64,000 bases of DNA from Epiperipatus broadwayi (taxonomy: Eukaryota; Onychophora; Udeonychophora; Euonychophora; Peripatidae), in assembly GCA_028023455.1 (NCBI GenBank), contig JAQFVV010006272.1, forward strand, positions 2,335,127 to 2,399,126, written 5' to 3'. The stretch's first letter is position 1. Each line of letters starts with the position of its first letter. The translations under genes and the position numbers were made by a program. A model generated the notes under the pieces. That model saw nothing but the letters and a program-made list of their open reading frames with translations. It did not search any database and had not been told where the DNA came from. Positions 46,888 to 59,337 of this stretch are shown here, in pieces.

Positions 46888-49340
46888 CAAATATCATCAT
46901 CATCATCATCAACCATTATCAATCCACTGCAGGATGAAGGCTTCCCCAAGTTCAATCCATCTTCTCTGATCTCTAGCCTCTCTTCTCTATATCATGCTAG
47001 CATACCTTCTACTTCCACCATTCTCACATGTGGTCCTTTCTGGGTTTTTTACAATCTCTTGAAATTCAGTTTAAGATTTAAATTGTCCATCTACTATTAT
47101 CTCTTCTCGAAGTATGTCCAGCCCAACTCCACTTTAGTCTTTTAATTCATTTAATGATGTCAATAACACATGTTTGTTCTCTAAACCATGTCATTGCATT
47201 TTCAATCTGTTCTTGTTACTTCTAATATGCATCTTTCTATACTTTTTGAGTGGTCTGAAGTCTCTGCATTGATCTTCTATTAAATGTCCAAGTCTCAGAT
47301 CCATAAGTAAGAAATGGTAAAATACATTTATGAAAATTCTTTCTTTTTAAATACATTGGCATATTTCCTTTTAATATTAAATTATTTTTACCAAAAGCAC
47401 TCCAACCAAGTTTAATTCTGCGATTAATTTCATTTACTATGTTTCCATATGTAGTAATAATCTGACTAAGGTATTTGTAGTTGTTAACTTTTTTAACTCA
47501 TCATAATCAATCTTTATTTTTATCATTTGAGAAAATCCATTGAACATTACTTTAGACATTTTAACATTTATCTTTAGTCCTACTTTTTTACTTTTATTTG
47601 ATAATTCTTGCAACATTTCCTGAAGCTCTGAATCATTATTTGCAAAAACAATTACATCATCTGCAAAATCTAAATGAATTAAATAATCTCCATTTACTTT
47701 TACCTCTTTAGCTTTCTATTTTAATCCACAAAATATTTCTTGTATTACTGCTGTAAAAACCTTTAGAGATATGGAGTCACATAGTCTTACATCCTTCTCA
47801 ATGTTAACATTCCTAGTGTCATTATGTAATTTAATTGTTGCTGTTACATTTTCATAAATATTCTTCAGAATATGACAATATCCTGGATCTATACCTTAAT
47901 GATTCAATACTTTAATCACTGAAGAAATGCTTATAAAATCAAATGCCTTTTCATAATCTATAAATCCAAATCATAATGGTAACTCATGTTCATTGAACCT
48001 TTCTATAATTTCTCTCAATACTTGGATTTGATTTACTGTATTAAAACCACTTTTAAATCCAGTTTGTTCTTTGGGTTGGTTGAAATCCAATATTCTCTAT
48101 AGATGAGTTGTAATTATCTTGGTAAAAATTTTGTATAGAATAGATAAAAGACTGATAGGTCCATAATTTCTAATATCTTCTTTATCATCTTTTAAAAATG
48201 TTAATATTGCATTCTTCCAATCATTTGATACATTTTTATCATTTAGACATTTGGGATATAACTTTTGCCAAATTTTTTTTTATTTCTTCACTTGCTTCTT
48301 TTAATATATTGATTATAATTCCATCATTACCCGAAGCTTTTCCCTTCTTTATAAATTTAATTGCATGTCTCACTTCATTATTTTAAAATCATGGTTAATT
48401 CAGAAGATATAATATATGTAATTCTTGACAGAACTCCTAACCATTTCATGATGCCATGTCTCTTTTTAGTAATAGTTCCATCTTTTTTTCTTATTGCAGA
48501 TATAAGTTTTCTACCAATACCAAAATATTGTTTTGCATTCTTGAGACATTTATTCTCTTCTACAGCTTTCCTTGCTAGTTCATAATTATACTTTCTTATA
48601 TTGTTATCAATTCTTTTTTGCATCATTTTTATAAAATTTGAGATATTCAATCCTGCGTCATTTTTATAAATCATCATATTTCTTCTTTTCTTCATAAATT
48701 GTCTAGTTCCAATAAAAGTTTTATTGGTCAATTACTGCTTTTTTCTATCAGCTATCTTTGTTGCAGTTTTTAAAAGTGTATCAGTTATTTTTCTATTAAT
48801 TTCATTCAAATCTGATTCATGTTCAAAATCTACTAATACTTAAAAATGATTTACAAGTTCTAATTTAAATTCATAAGAATGTTTCTGAAGATTAGGAATA
48901 TCAATTGTAAGTATTGTTTTTTTTATATATTTTTTGTCTCTCTAGTTTTGCAGTAACACATATTTTACATCTTACTAATCAATGATCATTTCCTGTATTA
49001 AATTTATTAATAACATTGCAATCCTGAAATATGTATTTTCTGTTAGTCAAAATATAATCCAATTCTGCTGTACCTTCATTTGGATGTTTCCATGTTCATT
49101 TCCTCTTAACATCCCCCCCCCCCCAAAAAAAAAAGAATTCATAATATAAAGTTTTTCTTTTTCTGCAAACTCCACAAGTCTAGATCCTCTCTCATTTTTA
49201 TTATCATAATTAAATTTATTTACAGCAGTTTCATCTTTCATTTGTTTACCAATCCTAACATTAAAGTCTCCCATAACAATTTTAAAATGTTGTTTTGTCT
49301 GAGCAAAAGCCTTTCATACATCCATATAAAATATATACAA
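46888..49340 (-). pseudogene. LINE (non-LTR retrotransposon), RTE-like, copy 1
   Basis: Read on the minus strand in order. Apurinic-like endonuclease, second half (49274 down to about 49040): Met-Gly-Asp-Phe-Asn-Val-Arg-Ile-Gly, Asn-Glu-Arg-Gly-Ser-Arg-Leu-Val-Glu-Phe, then after a frameshift in a C run Thr-Trp-Lys-His-Pro-Asn-Glu and Glu-Leu-Asp-Tyr-Ile. Linker (48731-48378) is open for 117 codons. Reverse transcriptase has the catalytic box Phe-Ala-Asp-Asp-Val-Ile-Val-Phe near 47655-47675 and the downstream Phe-Leu-Thr-Tyr-Gly-Ser-Glu-Thr-Trp-Thr near 47290-47320. The C-terminus is Trp-Ile-Glu-Leu-Gly-Glu-Ala-Phe near 46940, followed by a GATGAT tail at 46890-46912. Multiple stops and frameshifts make it inactive. 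The family copies its RNA at nicked genomic DNA. A 5' part is missing. Confidence 0.85.
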
Positions 49341-51189
49341 TAATATTAACTTTAGTTATAGTACTGATGACTTATAATATAGCACTGATGGTTAAACTAA
49401 GGCAATTACTTCCAAATGTATTTTTAATTTGTTTTTTTCTTTAGTTTCAATAAAAAGAAAAAAAATGAAACATTAACCTATTTAGCTAAAAAAAATTTCT
49501 GTCTATTTTGTATAGGACTTAATAAATCTTTCATTAAATATTCCTTCATATTTGAACATTTTATTTTTACAATTAAACCATTTTATATATATTATATAAT
49601 TATTTTTTTACATTATTAATTACAAATATACATTTTCAAATAATAAAAATTTTAAATATATATATATTTTTAATATATCCAAACAAAGTTCTTACCTATA
49701 ACAATGGAGCATGCTGTCAATAGATGTAATTTACTTGTAGAGAAATTAGAAGAATGAAATATTATATATTTGAATTTTATGTTATTAAAAGAAGAATATG
49801 TTTAGGATTAGTCATCATCAAAGAAAGAAAAATAATTCTAAAAAATTAATATATTATTTAGTGTTTTTAAAATTTTGAAGAGTATTTTATTTACTGTTTT
49901 TACAAAAGCAATTTCTTTTTACCCAGAAGAAACTGCTTCAAATTTCCATAATAAAGCTTTTAAGAGCTGTATTTTTAAAAATAGTCTTTTCCAACAATCT
50001 TCTATTAGTGATGTAGTTTTTGGTTTAAAAATAGGTCTTTTACACAAAATAATTGCATCATAACCATTAATTAGTAATCAAATTACTAAAAATTACTCTT
50101 TTTCTTTACAAATCTACTGTATTCAGTAATTTACCCTTAGCCTAAAACACTTAGCCAATCAGAAAGTTCAGCTTTATTGGCTTCTAAACCATTTCTACCA
50201 TAGTATTTGTCTGAAGGTTTGTAATGATGGTATATTATAAGATACCATCTTATAATATACACCTTATAATATACATATTATATCTTATTTCTACCATAGC
50301 TTTATTATGTTAAAGGAGTATAGTCAGTTATGCAAAAATTCCCTATACTGCCAACATCTGCAGCTTTTTTTCAATTAATACATTAAAATTGCAGCAGTGA
50401 GAAAAAAGGAAGCTGCAAATTACTGCAAAACAATAATATAAGGCTGTAGATATGCTTAAAACAATATAGAATGATAGCAATGGCAGCACCATCATAATGC
50501 CTAAGAAGTCAAAATTAAGCAGAGACACCATTTATTTTCATTCAGTCTGTTAAGGGACTTAAATCTTCTAAATAGAAAATTTCCTTTCGGAAAACTTATT
50601 AATGCCTGATCATCATTATTTATAAATGATTACTTTTATCATTGCATGTCCACCAATTGTTTGTATAATTTCTCAGAATTGTGGATATTAATAGCATAAT
50701 GAATGTTAATAGCATACTGTTTGAGACAAATTTGATAATGGAACACAAAGTGAATTGATCAATAACTTAATATATTAACAATAGATATATAAAATTGTTG
50801 CTTACATATTGGCAACTATTACTAAATATAAAAAATGTAATACAAAATACCAAGGATAATAAAAAGAATAATTATTAGCTATTTTAAATTTAAGGCCTTA
50901 TATAAATAATCAAAAATTTGCTTAAGATTTGTCTATAAAATTGCACTTAGATATGAAAATAAGACAGCTGTTTTTATCTTTTCAAAGGTTTTATCTTCTA
51001 ATTTGGATCAGAATTTACTCATATTTAACACCACCAATTGAATATTAAAATATTATGCACATGCAGAGATATGACTACCTTCTCCTTAAAATTAAGGCCC
51101 ATTGATAAGATTTTACCAACTGTAAAGTTTGAAATGTTCAAAACCATGGTTTTTGCTGATATAGTTATTTTACTATATGTATAAATAAG
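49341..51189. other. AT-rich non-coding sequence with a short hairpin
   Basis: A hairpin-like cluster of TATTATAAG/CTTATAATA repeats lies at 50228-50285. ORFs at 49875-50063 and 50343-50531 show no family features. Confidence 0.45.
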
Positions 51190-52060
51190 TCTTTATTAGT
51201 TCTTTCTTGATAATTGTTCTCCTTGAGCATTGATGATGTTAGATAGTATTCCAGTAGGTCTTATAGCAAACTTTCTGTACAATAGTGGAATCAAGTGCAA
51301 GCCTTCATAATCAATGGATGCTGGAAGGTTTGTGATAAAATCTCTATTTAGTGCCTACTCATCTAATATCTCCAGTCTAGATCTTAAATTATGGCTTTCA
51401 CAGTAAGAAGCTTTGGATTTGAGAGCACTGCACCTAAATTTTAGGAACTAATGTAACCCTCCAGCAGCTATCTTTTACATATTTTATTAACTATAAAGCT
51501 AGAAACCCAACATAAAAACATTTTTCAATTCAAGCTCATTTGTTTGTATAGTCATATAGATCTGAACTCAATTCAGCATCTATTAATATAAGTGTCTTTG
51601 ATTTTTCAAAACCCATAGCTACCATTATTCTATAGATAGGATAGATATAAAACCATCAAAACATCACACAATCATGATTTCATATGCTTAGATAGGCCAT
51701 TTCATTTGAACTCCTAGGTGTATAATTAACCAATTAGGTAAAAGATGGTTGCTAGAGGGTTGCATTAGATCCTAAGATCTAGATGCAGTGTTCTCAAATC
51801 CAAAGTTCCTCCCTGATGAAAGACAACAGCTAGAAACTAGTTTTGGGATATTGAAAGAGTAAGCACTAGATAGGGATTTTATGCACAAAACTTCCTGCAT
51901 CCATTGATTATGAATGCTTGCACTTGGTGGAATTACTGCATGGAAAATATGCTATTGTTATTAACAGCCTGTGTAAGCACATGAAATGGTGATCATGTCA
52001 TGTTTTGATGATTTAATACAAACATTATTGATATGTCTTACTTATTTATACTTTTTTATA
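51190..52060. repeat. Head-to-head inverted pair of family E
   Basis: The copy at 51190-51595 is minus-sense and that at 51715-52060 is plus-sense, with about 120 bases between. They share CTAGAGGGTTGCATTAG, a TCAAATCCAAAG block, GCACTA-ATAG, CATCCATTGATTATGAA-GCTTGCACTTG and a GCTAT end. In the right copy CTGATGA is followed 13 bases later by GAAAC. The orientation, 5' parts facing inward, is the same as in the PLE palindromes. Confidence 0.75.
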
Positions 52061-52149
52061 GAAAGGATTGAGATTGTATATACAAGAATTATATATTAAA
52101 CTTTGTAATATCTTGATACTCTGTCATTATTAATAATAATATAAATCTC

Positions 52150-52225
52150 TGTTTTGGTATTTTTATATTAATATTAAAGTATATATATATATATATATAA
52201 TATTAATATCATTTAATATTAAAGT

Positions 52226-52261
<36 letters not shown>

Positions 52262-52290
52262 ACTTTAATATTAAATGAATTAATATTTTT
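52150..52290. repeat. TA-centred hairpin
   Basis: A TA run at 52230-52258 is flanked by perfect inverted AAGACTTTAATATTAAATGA-type arms (52198-52229 and 52259-52290). A second TA run lies at 52181-52198. Potential cruciform; non-coding. Confidence 0.85.
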
Positions 52291-52565
52291 AAAACTAATA
52301 ACCCATATATGCAAGCAAATTGTAAGTTTTTTTATATTAATTATTTGTGTTATAGAAAAAAGTAAAATAATTTCTTTCAGATTATGATTATTATTGGCAC
52401 TAGTTTTGTTATTTAAAATAAGAATACCATTGTCATTATGAAAACTTTCATATTTACATAACACATATTATAATTTAGCTTCATGTATATATAGTTCAAA
52501 CTTCTGTTTCTTCACACATTTCTGAAACCTATGATCAAAGACACATAAAAGAGATGAATGTTCTC

Positions 52566-52622
52566 TAAGCTGCATATTTCATGTAAAACCAGTACTCATC
52601 AGTTGGCTCAGATCACAATCTC
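52566..52622 (-). ncRNA. Decayed hammerhead ribozyme relic
   Basis: On the minus strand GTGATCTGAGCCAA precedes an intact CTGATGA (52602 down to 52596), then GTACTGGTTTTACAT and GAAATATGC. Stem II positions have mutated so that only the outer pairs survive. The stem I 3' strand is TTAGAG instead of TTGGTG, so catalysis is unlikely. The surroundings (52490-52800) are homologous to the 30.9-kb relic. Confidence 0.6.
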
Positions 52623-55559
52623 TAATACATAACTTTATCATTACTACAGGTTGAATGTCTAAGTTTTAAACTTTCTGCACTCAAAGTTTTAACACAAAAT
52701 ACTTTATGTAAGCATATTACTGATTATTAATAATCATTTGTTAAAATAAAGGTTATCATTAACCTAAATATACATTTTAAATCTTGGTTAATAAATTATA
52801 TGTCTGGAGTGTTATAAAGATAATAATATCTAATCTCCATTCCCATGCTAACAGTTTAATAACTTTAACTACAACATTCTTACACAAGGTAAAACTATTT
52901 TTATTCATGTTTGACACCTTTTGAAAGAGTATATAGTCATTGCATTATAATATATATTTTTAATTTTTAATTTTTGTTAATGCATTTTTCTCTTTAGCCG
53001 AATCATATTGCAATAATCAGTCAGTACAAAATTGAGACCAACCAGTTAAAAGACTGCATTTGAAAAAGAATTTAATCCTGGTCTCTTTTTTTAATATATG
53101 ATTATACCAATAAAATGCTTTTTAAATTTGCATGATCCAAATATTAAAACAGCATTTAGTTTTTCATTGGAATTGAATTACAACCACATACATCCCTTAT
53201 ATAGTTTACTGATTATATTAGTCAAGCATAGATTGTTAAATGGCAAAGATTAAGATCATCATCATTTATATAATTTTAATTGCTGGAACCTGAACAGAAG
53301 TAATAAAATGATCATTATTTTTGTGTTATAGTTTCAGATGCTTTACGCATGAAAATTTAATGGCACCAAACTATTAAGATATGTTTAAACTAGGGATCAG
53401 GAATTAGCTCTCTTATTTTGGATGTACATATATAATTTTATAAAAAAATTAATATATTACAAAATAATATTTTATCTATGTACACTAATATATAATTTGT
53501 AACTAAATGTATTAATTTTATTGTAATTTAATTAATACATATGTATAAATTATTAAGGTGAATGCGAGTTGTTTACATTTAAAATAACATATTGCGCATT
53601 GTTTTTTTTAAATAAATTATATGAAAAATAAACACAGGAGCAGACGATTAATTCAAGTCTAAAGGCTTTATTATTATAAAAATGCATAAATTATACTCCA
53701 AAATTGAACAAGTTGACTGAAAACATAATAATTCAAAAGTCAGATTAGTAAATTTGAATATTAACATTGTATTTTCATATGTGTATAAATGATTTTTTTA
53801 ACTGATAAATTTTATAATGTAAATTTATAATATTTATTAGAAATTTAGAAAAAAAAGTTCTAATTAAAATTAAAAGTAAATTTATTTAATTTATAATGAA
53901 TGAAACTGATTTCAAGTTGTGATTCCTTAAATTTTAATTTTTCTATATTTTTTGACAATGGCTCTCTGATTCAAAAATGTTTCCAATCCTGATAAACAAT
54001 CATACTATTAAATGCATTTGATTTCTTTTATTAAGGGAAAAAATAGTTTGCAATTTATAATCAAGTCGGGGATACAAAACTTATTCAAGGGAATGTACAT
54101 GACCTGATTCTGGAGAAATCTTAATTATATTCTCATGATCATACACTCAATAGGACATTCTTTTTTACTTTTTCATTGGTGATATTTGACACAATCATGT
54201 TTATCAGAGGTCATATTTTTACTACTGATTTGTCCTAAAAAACTGATCAGATTATTTATTTAACTATGAATTTAATTTAACCTTACAATTAGAATTATCT
54301 GTCTTAGTATGTAAACCAATATTGAATACTGTCTCACATAATATTATTTAAGTAATGTGTGGGTGGATCAGTGACTTATACCCCAGATACATATCTTTTT
54401 AATGTATCTACCATGACAGATAACTGATAATAAAGAAAAATACTACCTTACCTGAATTCTAAATGATGTTAAATATAAAAATCAGTAATATTCAGTCCCA
54501 ATTAAAATAATTAATTTTTAAATATTCAGACTTTTAAATTGAGGATATTTTAGTCTGATGCACTTCAATCATAGTGAGTATATGTGTATTATTTGTTAAA
54601 GTTGCATAATATCTTAATAAGAAATCTTATTCTACAGACAAGCTATCATACTCATGTGATTCTGACATCTTCACTTTCTAAATAAAAATACCTTAATAGT
54701 CATTTACCAATTGTTATTGGATTGTGTCTAGTTTGAATAAGCCCACCAACTGTGACCAAGTCAAATTTTATCTCATATAGATTTTAATGAATCCAGATGA
54801 TTTTACCACTATTTCATGACTCACCAATTACTTCATCAAATAATATAAAATGTCATATATTTATTTATTTTAAGGCTAAAAGAAAAGAAATATTGCAGTT
54901 AAACTACATAGGTGATAAATGTCATAGATAATGATGCCTTGACAGATAACACCCTATTTGGTGTACTAAAAAATTGCCATTAATGTTGTTTAATACTTTT
55001 ATAAGTCTGTTTACATAAAACATTAGAAGTGATATTTGTAATAAAAATGTGACTTTATTAATATGGAGTATTATATAAAATACAGTTAAAACCCATATTA
55101 AAAACAGACAATTAATCTGATAACCAAAATGACTGAAGAATTTAGAATATATTCAATGATAGTCAAATAAACGTATTGACCAATAATCCAGTGTCAAGTA
55201 GTGTAAATGTAAGTGTATAGAACTATTTACATGAAGTTGAGTAACTAATTGATATAGTACTACGATTAAAGAATAATGTGTGATCACTTCTGGTAACAAT
55301 TTGTCATTGTTTGCCCTTTTTAACACAATTTATTTCAAATAATAATTTAGATATAAAGTTTTATATTTTATATCTTCAAGCTATAATATCAAATGGAAAG
55401 CATAAATAGAAGCAATGTATTATAGAGAGGGTCAGTAATTAATGATGATTCAGATAATAAATAGTACATGCAAGCATCTGGATTGTAGCAAGGCTGATCC
55501 CGAGTTATATATAAAAAAAAAATACTCCACAAATATTTCTGATTTTCAAAAATAAAAAA
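52623..55559. other. AT-rich non-coding sequence
   Basis: No gene or recognised transposon. ORF 55389-55577 (-) has no family features. Confidence 0.45.
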
Positions 55560-57150
55560 TCCACAAAGTCTTGACATCCCACTGGCGCTCTAAACTATTG
55601 CCTACTGTATCTGGGTATAAAGGAAGTCCTAATTTGTAGTATATTGCCGAAATATATTTACTGATACCGATTAAAGAATGGATAACTTTGGTAAATGCTT
55701 TAACTAAAAAAAAACGATTTTCCTTTTTTTTTTTTTGTGAACACTAACTCTTTTTTTAATAAATATTTTTTTTATTTACAAGAGAATTATTTATAAAATA
55801 CAGAAAGATTTTGCTTATCACTTTAAATAAAATCTGGTGTCAACTTGCTTCTAACCAAAAAATATTTGACATGTAAGCATTAATGTTACTTCTTAATTAT
55901 TATATCGATGAATTTTATAACGTCTTTGTATATTCTACCATTTTGTTTGAATTTCATTTAATATCTTACATTTTATTTGAAATCCATTTACATTATTAAG
56001 TCTATATATTATTTTTTTAAAGTTCAAAAAATACGTTAAAATTTTTTTTTCATTTACTTACAATATTTGAGCGTCTAAAAATAAATTGATTACCATTCCT
56101 CCAAGCTAGGTATTACAAGTTTCGACTGACGTATCGATCGCGGAGTTTGGATAAGTCTTTTCCGAGTTATTTGCAAATATGTGAAAAATTTTAAACCATT
56201 AGATTCGTGACGTTTACTTAGTCGGTCTTTAAACCGTTGGGACTGTTGTTTATTATACCAATAAATTTTGAATTATGAATTATTATTGCAATGCCACATA
56301 AATAATAATAAATTAGATTACTTATTAGAATCTTAATTTTTATGACTTTTCTTTAAAATAATAATAAAAAAACAAACAATTTAATTTATTTATAATTATG
56401 AGCCAACTTTTTAAGAAGACAGAAGTTCATCTAATTAAAAATATTTGTACATTTTGCTTTTTTTTTTTTTAAATAAAAAAACAACATATTTTTAGTTCTT
56501 TAAAATTCCTAAAAGTGAAACTTTTTTTTTTTTTTTCGAATTCTATATTTATATAATCTGTTTCTAAAAAAAAGTTTTATAAATTAGTTTGCCCCTACTT
56601 TTAACCTGCAGAGTAAGTTTCTATTTCAAAAAACAACCAACCAACTTACCTTTATATATCTTCATTCTTGTGAATTTTTATTATTGAATGATGATTAAAG
56701 CTTTTTTCTCAAAAAAAAAAAACCTCAATCAATAAACTTTATTTCTTGAAAATATTTTAAAATATTTTTTTAAATCTCCCATGTCTGTGTGTTTCTACCT
56801 ATTAAATACTTTAGTTAGTTATTTATATCTGTTGCGCAGATACGTAAATATATAGATATGTATATTTGTCAATATTAACTATTTGTAATATTCACTTTAA
56901 AAAAAAAAAGCTGTGTGCCGTTTAACACAATGGTATATTAAGTAATGTAATCGAACGGTAACTTTCAAGCACTAGACAAAGAAAAAGGTTCAGCGTGGTT
57001 TAACCCAGTTATCGAAAGATTTATCGCTCGGTATACTATATGATATTTGAGCCCTGGAAGAATCAGAGCCAAGATGTGATCAATGGATCATTAGCTCTCG
57101 AATTTACTACTCCTATTTTACTCTCTACCAAGCAGTGATAAACTGAAATG
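55560..57150. other. CpG-retaining unassigned segment
   Basis: Compared with the CpG-poor surroundings this stretch holds several CpG-rich patches: CTGACGTATCGATCGCGGAG near 56126-56145, GTGACGTTTACTTAGTCGG near 56206, and 56940-57130 with GAACGG, ATCGCTCGG and CTCTCGAA. It also has long A and T runs. No exon or conserved frame found. It could be a promoter or older single-copy DNA; I cannot decide. Confidence 0.3.
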
Positions 57151-57404
57151 CGACAGGTTCTTAAATTGAAGCCTAAAATTTTAACAAGTTTGATTATTTT
57201 TATCTTCTAGAAGTTAAATTAAAAAACTACTTGATTTAGCGCTATTTATTTATAAAATCATCTTCCAACTTACATTTGATTAGTATAAAAGACATATTAA
57301 ATCTCTGCTGGCAAGTTTCCTTGCTGCACTTGGCTTAAAAGAAAAATGCTGACTTGTAGTCAGAAGTGAAAATTCATAATTTTCAGTGGGTATTTGAACA
57401 ATAT

Positions 57405-57500
57405 AAAATAGTAATCTTACTAAAAAACAATAAACAAAGCAGGTATATTTTTACAATTAAAAACAAAAGCTTTTCATCAATGTAGTTTATCAATTTTATG
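57405..57500 (+). repeat. Direct repeat flanking the PLE palindrome, left copy
   Basis: AATAGTAATCTTACTAAAAA, TTTTTACAATTAAAA-CAAA and TTTTCATCAATGTAG blocks match 59758-59855 in the same orientation and order. Non-coding. Confidence 0.75.
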
Positions 57501-58080
57501 ATATGGTTGTTAAAAGATGATGTCTCTATTCAAAATGAAACAGTAACTGCAAATAATACTAATAAATATAAAGAAGTATGCAATATTCAAATTAAATGTG
57601 AGATCTGTTTGAGTGTTAATGGTAGTAATTCAATCAGCCAAGAATATAAGTAGAACAAATGATATAACACCCTTTCTCTTTTAAAAAAGTGAATGAATCA
57701 AATTTGATTCTATGAATAGTACATTACACAAATCAATTAATTCAAAAACAATTCTATTTTCACAATTAAATAAAAATTTATTATTATAAGATATAAAATA
57801 TCTATATATACAACAAAAAACATGAAAAAAAATAAATTTTCAATAGAAAAGCTTTTTTCGATACATACAATTTGTATCTTTTTCAATATGTCTGCTGACG
57901 ATTACCGTTAAATACATATAGCGACATCTATTCATAATAAAACCAACTAAAACAATATCAACATCATTATTTTATAAATATATACAATACAATATAAAAA
58001 TTATATATATTCCTTCATTGAGTATAGGATATTCAAATATACTCAAAAACATATAAAACATATTAATATTGATATTTTGC

Positions 58081-58683
58081 CTATCTATCTTTCCATTCAT
58101 CTAATTTTAGCCAATTATTAGTCAAATTAATTGAACCTTTATAAATGTTCATGCAATTACTACCATTATTTTTAATATAACTAGTTTCATATACTTTACG
58201 TCTATTAACATTTTTCAAGTAATTTAGTGCAAATATATTTTTAGTACAATCTATTTTATGACCATATTCCAAATAATGTATAAACAAAGCGGATTTATCA
58301 TCTCTCCTATTTATTGCTGCGTTATGTTCTTTAGCTCTTATTTCTAATTGTTTACATGTATGTCCATAGTATACTCTTTTACAAATACCACATATAATTT
58401 TATAAACCATTCCTTTCTTATATTTTAAATTATCCATTATTTTATAGTTACCTATTAATTTATCCAAATCTTTACTATTTGCCCAACCTATATTTATATC
58501 TTTTTTATTATTTACATAATTTTTTAATAATGCATTATATATTTTAGGATGATATGAAATTTTTATCCATTTATTATTAGATTTATTACATCTATTATAT
58601 TTATTTTTATAAAAAATATTATCTATACATTTACTTTTATAACCATATTTAATATATAAATTTTTAAATTGCTCTTTATGTAA
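58081..58683 (-). CDS. PLE C-terminal protein: RT-end, linker and GIY-YIG nuclease (left arm)
   Basis: Open for 200 codons with no ATG at its 5' end, so it is a truncated coding region. Order: Glu-Gln-Phe-Lys-Asn-Leu-x-x-Lys-Tyr-Gly-Tyr (end of the RT thumb); Ile-Ser-Tyr-His-Pro-Lys-Ile; Ile-Asn-Ile-Gly-Trp-Ala-Asn-Ser-Lys-Asp (PLE linker); then GIY-YIG. In the nuclease Val-Tyr-Lys-Ile-Ile-Cys-Gly-Ile-Cys holds the first Tyr and the Cys pair, and Val-Tyr-Tyr-Gly-His-Thr the second Tyr. Arg and Glu-His follow in Leu-Glu-Ile-Arg-Ala-Lys-Glu-His-Asn, with His residues in Ala-Leu-Phe-Ile-His and Tyr-Gly-His, and the catalytic Glu in Val-Tyr-Glu-Thr-Ser-Tyr-Ile. All expected residues are present. 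The RT fingers and palm are missing, so it cannot move itself. Confidence 0.88.
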   Translation of the reverse strand, partial: LHKEQFKNLYIKYGYKSKCIDNIFYKNKYNRCNKSNNKWIKISYHPKIYNALLKNYVNNKKDINIGWANSKDLDKLIGNYKIMDNLKYKKGMVYKIICGICKRVYYGHTCKQLEIRAKEHNAAINRRDDKSALFIHYLEYGHKIDCTKNIFALNYLKNVNRRKVYETSYIKNNGSNCMNIYKGSINLTNNWLKLDEWKDR

Positions 58684-58725
58684 TTACATATAATTAATTA
58701 TATGTAATTATAATAATTTATGTAA

Positions 58726-59337
58726 TTATGTAAATTACATAAAGAGCAATTTAAAAATTTATATATTAAATATGGTTATAAAAGTAAATGTATAGATAAT
58801 ATTTTTTATAAAAATAAATATAATAGATGTAATAAATCTAATAATAAATGGATAAAAATTTCATATCATCCTAAAATATATAATGCATTATTAAAAAATT
58901 ATGTAAATAATAAAAAAAGATATAAATATTTTTGGGCAAATAGTAAAGATTTGGATAAATTAATAGGTAACTATAAAATAATGGATAATTTAAAATATAA
59001 GAAAGGAATGGTTTATAAAATTATATGTGGTATTTGTAAAAGAGTATACTATGGACATACATGTAAACAATTAGAAATAAGAGCTAAAGAACATAACGCA
59101 GCAATAAATAGGAGAGATGATAAATCCGCTTTGTTTATACATTATTTGGAATATGGTCATAAAATAGATTGTACTAAAAATATATTTGCACTAAATTACT
59201 TGAAAAATGTTAATAGACGTAAAGTATATGAAACTAGTTATATTAAAAATAATGGTAGTAATTGCATGAACATTTATAAAGGTTCAATTAATTTGACTAA
59301 TAATTGGCTAAAATTAGATGAATGGAAAGATAGATAG
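58726..59337 (+). CDS. PLE C-terminal protein: RT-end, linker and GIY-YIG nuclease (right arm)
   Basis: Mirror copy of the left-arm frame, open for 203 codons and identical in the nuclease domain. It differs in the linker. An extra A near 58912-58918 and a compensating one-base loss before TTTGGG near 58933 change about six residues, replacing the Asn-Ile-Gly motif, and then restore the frame. The left arm keeps the family-like Asn-Ile-Gly-Trp, also seen in the 26.7-kb relic, so the right arm is the altered one. No start codon; the usual ORF start called at a TTG is not biological. Confidence 0.85.
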   Translation, partial: LCKLHKEQFKNLYIKYGYKSKCIDNIFYKNKYNRCNKSNNKWIKISYHPKIYNALLKNYVNNKKRYKYFWANSKDLDKLIGNYKIMDNLKYKKGMVYKIICGICKRVYYGHTCKQLEIRAKEHNAAINRRDDKSALFIHYLEYGHKIDCTKNIFALNYLKNVNRRKVYETSYIKNNGSNCMNIYKGSINLTNNWLKLDEWKDR

